Shown piece by piece: positions 49,848-59,083 of a DNA stretch of 64,000 nucleotides. The notes beneath the pieces are model-generated. The model did not search any database. It was not told the DNA's origin and saw only the letters and a list, made by a program, of their open reading frames with translations. The stretch comes from Naumovozyma dairenensis CBS 421 (taxonomy: Eukaryota > Ascomycota > Saccharomycetes > Saccharomycetales > Saccharomycetaceae), in assembly GCF_000227115.2 (NCBI RefSeq), contig NC_016481.1:1-64000 (forward strand), in the 5' to 3' direction. Positions within the stretch are counted from its first letter, which is position 1. Each line of letters opens with the position of its first letter. A program made the translations under genes and the position numbers.

Positions 49848-51743
49848 ATGTCCCAAAATTCCAATAAATTAACAACCCATGGTGAACCATCTCTTATAAC
49901 TATTAAGAAGGATGCCGCTACACAACCTGTTTCTATTCTTAATAAAATAAACACTACAACTACAAATGGTGGTAAACCTTTAGCGGTAAATGATACAGCA
50001 AAATCAAAATTGGCTACTACAATCGAAAAAATATACCCTACAAATGGAAATTTGAATATTAATCCTGTGACAAATCCAATATCAAACAGACAGCAAATAT
50101 CTGATAATCAAAAAGATCCAACAGATACTCTAACCAATAGTAGACCTTCCGATAAGAAAGCTAGACTATATATGAACAATGATATCAATAATAACATACT
50201 CCCCGCAGATCAACTAAGATCAGTATCAAATGTAAGTATAAAGACTGCAGTTTCTTTCAGTACGAATAATGAAAATGAAAAACAATTACATCATCGATAT
50301 TCTATATCGAATAAACCAACAAGTAAAAATAATTCACAAGAAAATTTAAATAATAATAATAACAATAATAATCATCGATTATCAATTGATACAACAGGAG
50401 TTAATAATAAAAAAGTTACCAGTAAAACAAAAAATGAAGATAATATACAAGATGATGGAACATTAGAAGAAAAAAATTCTATCGTTCACATGCCTGGTGA
50501 TTTTATATATCTAGAACCTAAAACACCAACATCATCTTCCATAGATTCAAACAACAAGCAAATTACTCAATCACATGCTCGACTAATAACACCACATCGA
50601 AATGATACTGCTTCTACTATCGTCGGTACTGGTACTGCTACTACTACTTCTACTGCTACTGTTACTCCTGCTACTAATTCCTCCACACACAATACGAAAT
50701 CAAACGTTAAGAATCCAAAAGAAATAATAGGAACTCCCAAGGGACCTCAAATTCCATTCTATGAATTTTTCCAAAAGCAAGATGACAAAAAAATACATAT
50801 ATTAATGGGAACCACAGGATCCGTTGCCACCATAAAAGTTCCCTTAATCATTGATAAACTTTTCAAAATATATACACCTGAACGTGTCTCAATCCAATTA
50901 ATAGTGACCAAACCCGCTGAACATTTCTTAAAAGGTTTGAAAATTTCATCACATGTGAAAATATGGAGAGAAGAAGATGTTTGGTATGAATATAAATTAG
51001 ATGGTAATGAACCCATATTACATCATGAATTAAGGAAATGGGCAGATATATTATTGATTGCACCATTAAGTGCAAATACTTTAGCGAAGATTGCAAATGG
51101 AATTTGTAATAATTTATTAACCTCGGTGTTGAGAGATTGGTCTCCTTTGACTCCTGTTCTTGTCGCACCTGCAATGAATACATTTATGTATATTAATCCA
51201 ATGACGAAGAAACATTTGACCATTTTACAAAATGAATGTCCTTATGTTACCATTTTGAAACCAATGGAAAAAGTTTTGATTTGTGGAGATATTGGTATGG
51301 GTGGAATGAGAGAATGGACAGATATTGTTGAAATAATGAGGAAAAGAATTAATGAATTGGTTAAAATTCAAAACTTATCAAATGATTTGACGAATACTTC
51401 TCATGTGATTGGTGATAACAAGGCAAATATTATTAATTCCAATGCTAAAGATTTACAACAGAATAAAAAAACTTCAACACCGAATGATAGTTTAGCAATA
51501 AGTCAGGATGAAGTTGAAAACGAAGAAAATGAGGATGACGATGACGATGATGATGAAGAGGACGAAGATGAAGATGATGAACTTCGGAATGACACCGCCT
51601 CAGACGATAGTGGAATCAGCGATGACGACGATGATGATAACGATGACAGTGACGAAGCTGAAGACGAAGATGACGATGATGATGATGATGATTATGATGA
51701 TGACACTGAACAAGATGGTAAAACCGAACAACGCCAGATATAG
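49848..51743 (+). CDS. CAB3: Phosphopantothenoylcysteine decarboxylase subunit Cab3
   Basis: Cab3 is part of the Cab3/Sis2/Vhs3 heterotrimer that decarboxylates phosphopantothenoylcysteine in coenzyme A synthesis. The ATG at 49848 starts MSQNSNKL (631 residues); the open frame further up begins only at TTG. A disordered Asn/Ser/Thr-rich N-terminus precedes the flavoprotein domain (about 303-515) with IHILMGTTGSVATIKVP, HHELRKWADILLIAPLSANT, PAMNTFMY and LICGDIGMGGMREW, then a very acidic tail. The PAMN asparagine and the cysteine of CGDIGMGGM mark Cab3 and are missing from Sis2 and Vhs3. CYT2 adjacency matches YKL088W/YKL087C. Confidence 0.93.
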   Translation: MSQNSNKLTTHGEPSLITIKKDAATQPVSILNKINTTTTNGGKPLAVNDTAKSKLATTIEKIYPTNGNLNINPVTNPISNRQQISDNQKDPTDTLTNSRPSDKKARLYMNNDINNNILPADQLRSVSNVSIKTAVSFSTNNENEKQLHHRYSISNKPTSKNNSQENLNNNNNNNNHRLSIDTTGVNNKKVTSKTKNEDNIQDDGTLEEKNSIVHMPGDFIYLEPKTPTSSSIDSNNKQITQSHARLITPHRNDTASTIVGTGTATTTSTATVTPATNSSTHNTKSNVKNPKEIIGTPKGPQIPFYEFFQKQDDKKIHILMGTTGSVATIKVPLIIDKLFKIYTPERVSIQLIVTKPAEHFLKGLKISSHVKIWREEDVWYEYKLDGNEPILHHELRKWADILLIAPLSANTLAKIANGICNNLLTSVLRDWSPLTPVLVAPAMNTFMYINPMTKKHLTILQNECPYVTILKPMEKVLICGDIGMGGMREWTDIVEIMRKRINELVKIQNLSNDLTNTSHVIGDNKANIINSNAKDLQQNKKTSTPNDSLAISQDEVENEENEDDDDDDDEEDEDEDDELRNDTASDDSGISDDDDDDNDDSDEAEDEDDDDDDDDYDDDTEQDGKTEQRQI

Positions 51744-52078
51744 AGTTCAGAAATGACAACGCCACAGCTTACTTCACTAAAAAACAAGTTGTATCATTAA
51801 TATTTGCATTATTAGTTATTATTATTATTATTATTATTACACCTTATTATTAACAATAACTCCCCTTTTTTTCTTTTTTTTTTTTTTCTGTTCTACAAAT
51901 ACACAATTAGAGATATATTTTCATGTTATATTTCACTTTATATAAAGACTGGCCACAAAGCTTTTGTTTCTTCAAAGTTGCGAAATTGGAATCCTCTTTG
52001 AAATGGTACGTTAAGACTTTATGTATGTCCTTTTGATTTTTATATATTTAAAGGTTATTAAAAGATTAATAGATGTAT
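51744..52078. other. Convergent 3' region CAB3 / CYT2
   Basis: It contains an ATT microsatellite (about 51815-51838) and a T tract (about 51876-51888). The last part (52079-52131) belongs to the conserved CYT2 C-terminus in a shifted frame. Confidence 0.5.
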
Positions 52079-52785
52079 TTACAAGAAACCTAATGATTTT
52101 AATATTCTTAATTTAAACCCTTCAAAACTATTTAATTTAGGTCGTACATCCAAATAAATATAAGGTATCTTTTCATTTTTTTGTCCCTTGTTTCAATTTC
52201 ATCACAATAAAAATCAATAACGTAATCAATTTTCTTACCACAACGATCAATTTGCCAATCATGACGATCAAAAGGTTTTGAATAATGTAATATAGTTGAT
52301 CTAAACCATGCTCTGGGAGTCAATTTTTTCGAATCTCCTTTAAAATTAGTCAATTTAATATCATTACATGGAGTGGAGTGTTCCCATTGATTTATATAAT
52401 TCCAAACTCTTTCATTTATTGAATTATGTAATGGTACCACTGTTTTCATATCTGTTTCATTAGGGTTCCAATTTTTCCTTTTCATTGCTTCAAAGAATTG
52501 TTTTTCTGATGGATAAATCCAGTTTGAGTCTGTTCCAGTTCTTGGTATTGAAGATACAGTCCTTTCATCTGTTATTGTTGATGAAGATGGAGTAGTCGAT
52601 GTAGAACCAACAACAGGTGGGTTTTGAAGATCTTGTTTCAAATTATCAGGTGAGCATTCTAAAGTCGTTGAAACCTTCGCTAGAGTATTTTTCTGCGGCT
52701 GTTGCTGCTGATGTTGTTGTAACCATAATTCCCTTGTCTTTTCATCGACGGGACATTTTGGTTGCTCATTATTATTTGAAGACAT
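52079..52785 (-). CDS. CYT2: Cytochrome c1 heme lyase Cyt2 (frameshifted in this assembly)
   Basis: Cyt2 attaches heme covalently to cytochrome c1 in the mitochondrial intermembrane space. The ATG at 52785 gives [16 protein letters not shown] with the CPV heme-binding motif; an upstream in-frame ATG is probably not used. Family blocks include [43 protein letters not shown] and [13 protein letters not shown]. In the assembled frame translation ends at 52132 with a non-conserved tail. The conserved C-terminus ([14 protein letters not shown]...KSLGF) is present one frame over, to a stop at 52079. The break falls in a run of seven A on the coding strand (52176-52182), so a missing base is likely. 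Matches YKL087C. Confidence 0.9.
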
Positions 52786-53530
52786 AGTTTGTTCTTGGAG
52801 ATAAATATTAATTTGAGTATATAACCTAAGATGATATAATCTTGAATATGTTAATGGATACACTCGAGGAGAGTCAGCTCTGTGTTTGAGGCACTTATTA
52901 TTCTTTGAGGAGTTTTAGCTTCAACTATAATAATAATCTGGGGGGAGCATACCCTTTGAGAGTTTCTTAGTTGATTCGCCCCGCCGGAACTTTGAAGCGT
53001 ACGTAGAGTGATTGGTCTGGTAAGTCCTTATAAGAAGGGACTCTCTTTTGGCGGGATTCGTGTAAAGTTTTAATATCTTGGGTATCAAAAAATATGTTGA
53101 TAATGAATCAAGTCTGTAGATGACAACAAAAACAAAGTATGGAGGCTTACATATATTGAACTATACATAATGTACTTGGGTCATTACAAGCTATACACTA
53201 CGTGCAGACAAGATCCGCAATAATTAACAAGTTGAACTACAATAAGGACCAAATGTCTCATGGAATTCTTTCTTATTATATTATCTTTAAAGTCATAATT
53301 GTCTGGTCTAGTTTCCCATTTATTGTTTTCCTGATTGGAATATGTACGTATATGTATATGTAGGTATGTATTGAAAGAGGCTGGGCGGCTATTTTCATCT
53401 CGCTTTTGGGTTTCCCGTTTTAGTATGTGCATATAACCTCCACACACCACACTGGAAGAAAGGAAAATCTAGAACATTGGCTGACGGGCCCACTCATCTT
53501 GTAACTTACAAATTGTAAGAGAGGAAATAA

Positions 53531-53537
53531 TTACTAA
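53531..53537. promoter_or_regulatory. Yap1 site (TTACTAA) upstream of SRX1
   Basis: An exact TTACTAA Yap1 recognition element, about 335 bp before the SRX1 start codon. SRX1 is an established Yap1 target in S. cerevisiae. Confidence 0.55.
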
Positions 53538-53639
53538 GAGAATGACACCTGCCTCGGTCTCTTCTTATAATGAGAGACCTACACTTCTACTACGATAACA
53601 ATTAAACAGCTCTAGATGAAGATATCCGCATGAGATACA

Positions 53640-53653
53640 TTAGTAATGACTAA
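53640..53653. promoter_or_regulatory. Tandem Yap1 sites (TTAGTAA + TGACTAA) upstream of SRX1
   Basis: TTAGTAA (reverse of TTACTAA) is directly followed by TGACTAA, two known Yap1 variants side by side, about 220 bp before the SRX1 start codon. Together with the site at 53531 this is strong for oxidative-stress induction. Confidence 0.7.
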
Positions 53654-53871
53654 GTAGGTAGTGGCGTCGATAATAATGATAGAAAAACTTTGTAACATAC
53701 CTCAGAAGAAAACAGCAAGGAAATCTATATAAGTATATAAGTATATAAATAGGGGCCGCCAAGAAGAATAGATAAGTGCTAGTTTATCTTTAGTAACTAC
53801 CATCTTGTATCAAAAGTGAACTAAAAGCAGAACACACACAAACACACACAAAAGTCTATAACAAAACAGCA

Positions 53872-54261
53872 ATGAGTTCAATTCAAACACATAATTTACA
53901 ACGTATCACAGAAATCCCATTATCTCAAATAAGGAGACCAATAATGCCCGTCTTAGATACACAAAAGATTGATGCCATGGTCTCCACAATGAATGGTATA
54001 CCTATGGCAAGTAAGACATGTTCATTAGAATCAGCTCAATCGATGGATGGTAAATTACCACCAATTGATGTAATGGTCGTACGTCATAATGATGAAAATT
54101 ATTATTTTGCATTTGGTGGATGTCATAGATTTCAAGCTTACGATCGTCAAGCCAAAGATAAGGATGATTCAAATTATTTGGTTCGCTGTAAATTGATTCC
54201 TGCCACGGAACGTCAATTGAAAATGTACGTAGGTGGTAGTATAGATAACATGTTCAATTAG
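53872..54261 (+). CDS. SRX1: Sulfiredoxin Srx1
   Basis: Sulfiredoxin uses ATP to repair sulfinic-acid-inactivated peroxiredoxin (Tsa1), a key step in peroxide tolerance. The 129-residue protein has the family ParB-like core: ITEIPLSQIRRPIMPVLD at the N-terminus, then the signature FGGCHRFQAYDR with the catalytic cysteine and the phosphate-binding His/Arg. The C-terminus ends in MYVGGSIDNMFN. Length matches S. cerevisiae Srx1 (YKL086W, 127). The promoter carries Yap1 elements and a strong TATA. It lies between CYT2 and MDH1 as in S. cerevisiae. Confidence 0.97.
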   Translation: MSSIQTHNLQRITEIPLSQIRRPIMPVLDTQKIDAMVSTMNGIPMASKTCSLESAQSMDGKLPPIDVMVVRHNDENYYFAFGGCHRFQAYDRQAKDKDDSNYLVRCKLIPATERQLKMYVGGSIDNMFN

Positions 54262-55185
54262 AATTACTGAAAATACATGCACGTAGGTAGAGTATATATA
54301 TATAATATATATTTAACTTATCCTTAATAAAATCACACCCATAGCTATTCGCACACTACCCTTATTTATACTTATATTAACCGAGAACCCGGGGTCTTTA
54401 CTTTACTTCCTCCCGTATTAAATATATGGAGATAAGCGATAACACGGATGACCCGTACTTAAAGCCACGAGTGTCCCTTCCTAAATCCGCCCCCTCTTCC
54501 ACAGGTACATATTCTGTATTCTCAAAGCTGATTGATGGAAATACCACTAACAAATCCTCTTTATATTTACTATCAATATATATATTCTTAAGCAAGAACA
54601 AATAATACTGAACGCTGATTGATCCATTGCAACCAAACTCCTTTGAAGTAAAGAGTGTTGAAAGATGCTGTTACCTTTCCTTTTGGTTGAAGTTTTAAGG
54701 ACCAAGCCAGATTTCATAAATCCGGTTAATAAATTTTGTCCTACGCAATATCATACATATATACGTAACATAACATATCCATCCCCCATTGTCGAAGGAT
54801 TTCTTTTCACATAGATTCCTGTATTATCCTTGGCAAATCCTTTAAATCACTCTTAGTTTAACCAATATATTCCTTCCTCTTTAGTTTCAGCTACTCTTCT
54901 TGAACCATATATAACTTCTGTTTCTACTATCATCATTATTAATCAAACCAATAACAACGACGCCCTTTCAAGAAATCGGGGGTTAGCGGAATACAAATAT
55001 AAAAATTCAATTATCTCATCGGTTATAAAGTCATATATTAGGACAACCAACAAATACGATTACAAATTGAACAACTTATATATATATAGGCAAGTTCATA
55101 TAAAATATATTCATATATAATAACCAACCAACCAACAAAACAAGACCCCACATCAAAAAATATAAAAAACTACACAATACACGGC
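54262..55185. promoter_or_regulatory. MDH1 upstream region
   Basis: About 920 bp between SRX1 and MDH1. It holds a HAP-type ACCAATAA (54947-54954), a TATATATATATA element (about 55078-55089) and short ACCA repeats close to the start. A 67-codon minus-strand ORF (54398-54601) is not convincing. No tRNA was found. Confidence 0.5.
54947..54954. promoter_or_regulatory. HAP2/3/4/5-type CCAAT site upstream of MDH1
   Basis: ACCAATAA fits ACCAATNA and lies about 235 bp before the start codon of a TCA-cycle gene, a class regulated by HAP and by carbon source. It is supported only by motif and position. Confidence 0.4.
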
Positions 55186-56214
55186 ATGCTAAGATCTACA
55201 TTCCAAACTTTATCAAAGAGAACTTTTTCCTCAACATCAATTAATCCATATAAGGTAGCAGTCCTTGGTGCAAGTGGTGGTATAGGTCAACCATTATCAT
55301 TATTATTAAAATTAAACCATAACGTAACAGATTTAAGACTTTATGATTTAAGAAATGCAAAGGGTGTAGCTACAGATCTTTCTCACATTCCAACAAATTC
55401 CACAGTAAAGGGGTTCGCACCAGATCAACAACAACCAGATGCCCTACGTGATACCATCAAAGATTCAGATTTAATCTTAATCCCCGCAGGAGTACCAAGA
55501 AAACCAGGTATGACAAGAGATGATCTTTTCAATATTAACGCCGGTATCGTCCATGACTTGGCGCAAACTATCGCAAAAGAAGCTCCAAATTCATCCATAT
55601 TAGTAATTTCTAACCCTGTAAATTCTACTGTACCAATCGTTGCGGAAGTCCTTAAGGAACATAACGTTTATAATCCGAAGAAATTGTTCGGTGTCACCAC
55701 GTTAGATTTAATTAGATCCTCAAGGTTCCTTTCTGAAATCTTAAAGACTGATCCAACAAAGGAACATGTTAACGTCATTGGTGGTCATTCTGGTATTACT
55801 ATTATTCCAATCTTATCTCAATTAGAAAATTGTTCCACTTTGTCCCAAGAACAAAAAAATGAATTGATTCATAGAATTCAATTCGGTGGAGATGAAGTCG
55901 TAAAGGCTAAAGATGGGGCTGGTTCAGCTACTTTATCAATGGCTTACGCTGGGGCTACATTCGCTGATGCTGTAATGAGAGGTTTAAATGATGAAAAGAA
56001 TGTGGTTATGTCATCATTCGTCGATTCTCCATTGTTTAAGAACGAAGGTATAGATTTCTTTGCTTCTAAAGTTACTTTGGGTCCAAATGGGGTTGAAAAG
56101 ATTCATGAGTTTGGTAAATTAAATCAACATGAAAATGAGATGTTAGAAACATGTAAGGAAACTTTGAAGAAAAATATTGAAAAGGGTTACACTTTTGTTA
56201 AGAACAAAAAGTAA
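55186..56214 (+). CDS. MDH1: Mitochondrial malate dehydrogenase Mdh1
   Basis: Mdh1 oxidises malate to oxaloacetate with NAD+ in the TCA cycle and the malate-aspartate shuttle. The 342-residue protein begins with a basic, Ser/Thr-rich mitochondrial presequence ([16 protein letters not shown], cleavage probably near residue 17-20). The NAD site is [15 protein letters not shown], the substrate loop [16 protein letters not shown], and the catalytic histidine lies in [12 protein letters not shown]. It lacks the C-terminal SKL of the peroxisomal Mdh3. Matches YKL085W in sequence and position. Confidence 0.97.
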   Translation: MLRSTFQTLSKRTFSSTSINPYKVAVLGASGGIGQPLSLLLKLNHNVTDLRLYDLRNAKGVATDLSHIPTNSTVKGFAPDQQQPDALRDTIKDSDLILIPAGVPRKPGMTRDDLFNINAGIVHDLAQTIAKEAPNSSILVISNPVNSTVPIVAEVLKEHNVYNPKKLFGVTTLDLIRSSRFLSEILKTDPTKEHVNVIGGHSGITIIPILSQLENCSTLSQEQKNELIHRIQFGGDEVVKAKDGAGSATLSMAYAGATFADAVMRGLNDEKNVVMSSFVDSPLFKNEGIDFFASKVTLGPNGVEKIHEFGKLNQHENEMLETCKETLKKNIEKGYTFVKNKK

Positions 56215-56786
56215 TAGAAAAAGTCTTACTACTTTTAGCTTACTTGTTTTCCTTGAATCTCCATTCTTTCCTGATTTTTTTGATTATCAAAAAATATATA
56301 TGTAAATAAATACCAAAAAAAGCCATATATCAAATAAATATTCTTTAAAAAAAAATACATATTGTATATATTTTTATATAATATATCTTTATTACTTTAA
56401 AAAAAAACTCTTTAAAGAAGATAATAAATCTACAAGTAATGAAAACAGCGAGGGGATTTCTTTCTCGTTCACTCTTGTGGGATAAGTATCATGACTATAG
56501 GAACAGGTTCCTAATATAAGTGTACCCAATTTGTTATCTTCCAAAAATGCAAAAGACCAAAAATCGAGGTTAGTTGACTAAATTTCCATTAATAAGACCT
56601 GTCTTTTTCTTCCTTCCCTTCGAAACTCGGCTCGAACTAGGTATAGAATACTAAAGAACTAGCGCACTCATGGTTCACAAACAGATAACTAGGGTGAGAT
56701 ATCCATTGCTACTTTCATCTGTCTTTGTTTATCAACCAAGTGAAGCTCCATTTGATGACTTGAGTAGCTGGCCCCTTTCAAACGAT
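56215..56786. other. MDH1 3' region and HOT13 promoter
   Basis: Plain AT-rich spacer. The HOT13 reading frame is open further up to 56670, but that part lacks family similarity. Confidence 0.4.
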
Positions 56787-57176
56787 ATGTCAAAAAAGAT
56801 AAGAGGCAAAACAATTGATGAATATTCTAGATGTATTCATTGGAATTCAGAGTTAGACATCATATCATTAAAATTTAAATGTTGTTCTGATGTATATTAT
56901 GCTTGCTATCAATGTCATGAAGAGTTAACAACCCACCCTGTAAAGAGATTTGATTTGAATGCAAATCCTGATGTAAAGGTAATTATTTGTGGTAATTGTT
57001 GTAAAGAAATGACATTCGAAGAATATGTAGAATCAAAAAATGAATATGACCGACTATGTTGTTTTAATTGTCAGAGTTTATTTAACCCAGGTTGTAAATT
57101 ACATTACGATTTATATTTTGAACTTGATAGCGATAAGTATGGTCGTGATCATGATATTGTTGACTGCAAAATATAA
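56787..57176 (+). CDS. HOT13: Mitochondrial intermembrane-space CHY zinc protein Hot13
   Basis: Hot13 helps keep the Mia40 disulfide-relay receptor zinc-free and reoxidised, promoting import of small Tim and CX9C proteins. The ATG at 56787 starts MSKKIRGKTIDEYSRCIHW, like the S. cerevisiae protein. The 129 residues contain the CHY zinc-finger cysteines and histidines: CIHW, FKCCSDVYYACYQCHEEL, ICGNCCKEMTFEEY, CCFNCQSLFNPGCKLHYDLYF. No cleavable presequence is needed. Position after MDH1 matches YKL084W, closing the CAB3-CYT2-SRX1-MDH1-HOT13 run. Confidence 0.93.
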   Translation: MSKKIRGKTIDEYSRCIHWNSELDIISLKFKCCSDVYYACYQCHEELTTHPVKRFDLNANPDVKVIICGNCCKEMTFEEYVESKNEYDRLCCFNCQSLFNPGCKLHYDLYFELDSDKYGRDHDIVDCKI

Positions 57177-57246
57177 CATTATATATACTAACTTACCAAC
57201 CTATACGTAGAATTATAGAGAATATAGATATTAGTTCATTTTATTA

Positions 57247-58560
57247 TCACCTCCTCACTTTGGAAATCGGTATGCTCAATAACGATAATTTGGTTGACGC
57301 TTTTGACCTATTAACTGAAGGATCAATACCCGACGAATTATTATTAGTTGAGGATATATAAGAGTTAGGTATTATTGAACTCCTGCGTTCTTGATTTCCT
57401 AATACAAGTTGTTCTTCTTCTTCTTCTTCTTCTCTCTCCTCTTGAATTGAATTCGGTACGTCTACTAGCAGATAACGATTAATCGATTCTATATTATGAT
57501 GATTTATTGTTTCTGTTCTTGTATGAGTCACGTCATTTATGGATCCGACGTTATTACCACAGTCCTGATTTGAATTATTGATAATATTGGATTCCGTAAT
57601 AGAATCTACGTCATTAATGGAATATGAAACTATTTCATTATTTGAAAGAGATTGTGACTCTGTCGATATTGATGAGGGAGACATTGAAAGTGGGGACTCA
57701 ACTCTGGGTAAAAATCTTTGAGTAGGTGTAAAAATAGGAATATCCAATTTAGGCGACATTAAAGACCTCGTGTCACTCATATCATTATGATATGATGTGC
57801 GCTCGTTTGTGGAGATAGTTAATTTGGGTTGTTTTTCATTTATTATACCTTTATTGTTATCAGTAAATGCTTGCACTGATTTAACGATTGGAGATCTAAG
57901 TGATTGAAAACTATTATTTCTTGGAAGTCTAGCTTGTTTGGCTTCTAAATTTTCTTTTAATAATTGCTGATAAATTTTTTGAGTTTCATACGAGCCCACG
58001 ATATCATCAGGTTTCCAATGGTTTTTATTTTTATCTTTATTTAGCATTTCATTATGGAAATGATCATCCATTAACAATAATTTTAGACAATCGAGACTAC
58101 CATATTGTAAACATAAATTCAACGAATTATCTCCATTTTCATCAACTATTGATAAATCAGCGCCGAGACTGATTAACATACTTAGACATTGGTGATAATC
58201 ATTAATACATGCGATATGTATTGGTGCTAAATTCCCTTCACCTTTATCGTTTAAAAATCGAGAGAAATGTTGCAATAATAAATGAGTAGTTTGTTCATGA
58301 CCGTTTTTCAAAGCCAAATGAACGCATGTATTCCCCTGAAAAGTACGTAGTGTTTCGTTCTTGTCATGGCCTAATTGAATTAAATAAACACAAACCAGAT
58401 ATCGACCGTTGAATGCTGCATAATGTAATGAAGTCCATCCATTTTGCGGGTCAATATTGTATAATAGTTCAGGATATCTCCTTAATAGTCTCTTTACTGA
58501 TAATAATCTTCCAGTAATGATTGCTTCTCGGAGTCTTTCAGAAGGCTCGATTTGCATCAT
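57247..58560 (-). CDS. AVO2: TORC2 subunit Avo2 (ankyrin repeats)
   Basis: Avo2 is a non-essential, peripheral ankyrin-repeat subunit of TORC2, which controls Ypk kinases, actin polarity and membrane lipids. The 437-residue protein starts (M)MQIEPSERLREAIITGRLLS and has about five ankyrin repeats (residues about 8-190), including NGWTSLHYAAFNGRYLVCVY, GNTCVHLALKNGHEQTTHLL and APIHIACINDYHQCLSMLI. A Ser-rich, probably phosphorylated C-terminal half follows. It closely resembles S. cerevisiae Avo2 (YMR068W) from chromosome XIII, sister of the YKL06x-08x block, which explains its place beside HOT13. Met1 or Met2 may start the protein. Confidence 0.94.
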   Translation of the reverse strand: MMQIEPSERLREAIITGRLLSVKRLLRRYPELLYNIDPQNGWTSLHYAAFNGRYLVCVYLIQLGHDKNETLRTFQGNTCVHLALKNGHEQTTHLLLQHFSRFLNDKGEGNLAPIHIACINDYHQCLSMLISLGADLSIVDENGDNSLNLCLQYGSLDCLKLLLMDDHFHNEMLNKDKNKNHWKPDDIVGSYETQKIYQQLLKENLEAKQARLPRNNSFQSLRSPIVKSVQAFTDNNKGIINEKQPKLTISTNERTSYHNDMSDTRSLMSPKLDIPIFTPTQRFLPRVESPLSMSPSSISTESQSLSNNEIVSYSINDVDSITESNIINNSNQDCGNNVGSINDVTHTRTETINHHNIESINRYLLVDVPNSIQEEREEEEEEEQLVLGNQERRSSIIPNSYISSTNNNSSGIDPSVNRSKASTKLSLLSIPISKVRR

Positions 58561-59083
58561 CTAGTAATTGTTCCGTTCAATACTTTGTCTTTCAATATAT
58601 ATATATATATAATCTGGCCCAGTTACAATCGATTATGAATGATAAAGACCGCTAGTCGTTTTAATATCAAACTCCATGATATCCAAACCATTACATCTCT
58701 ATAAAATGAATCATGTATGAATGAACCACGCTGAAGCAGGCTTAAGTGGCTTATACGAAAATATATGTCACTGATTTTTTCTCCAGCCATTGAGTAAAGC
58801 AAAGCAAAGTTTTGTGACATTTTCGCGGCTCACTCACTCACTCGCTCGAAGTAGTTGTTACACAGATCTGGCTGGATCTCCCGGAAAAATGCTCGATGTG
58901 GAAGAAAAATTTTCTCGAGGGCATCGAAGCGTCGACCTCGTCCAACTATGTCAATATATAAACATGTAGATATATAAATGTGTTGAGACAGTTTTGATTC
59001 TAACTTGGCAATTGCATGGTAAGTTTAATTTTTTCTTTAAAAAAGGAGAAAACAGCCCCCTCAAGAACCAATTAACAAAAATT
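58561..59083. promoter_or_regulatory. Divergent promoter AVO2 / TEF4
   Basis: About 520 bp. A TATATATATATATAA run lies close to AVO2 (about 58597-58611), and CTCACT repeats lie at about 58829-58848. The region just before TEF4 contains ATGGTAAGTTT (59015-59025), which could open a short upstream ORF in another frame or be a chance 5' splice-like word. Confidence 0.4.

Larger units (their letters stand above)
52786..53871. promoter_or_regulatory. Divergent promoter CYT2 / SRX1
   Basis: About 1.1 kb. The SRX1 side carries three Yap1-type sites and a triple TATATAA element (53726-53750, 8-bp spacing). The middle part contains short TATG-type repeats and no supported gene; an 88-codon ORF at 53184-53450 looks random. 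Confidence 0.6.

Noticed and set aside
51508..51756. Met/Thr-rich ORF overlapping the CAB3 tail
   Set aside because: It is the alternative frame of GAT/GAC repeats encoding the acidic tail.
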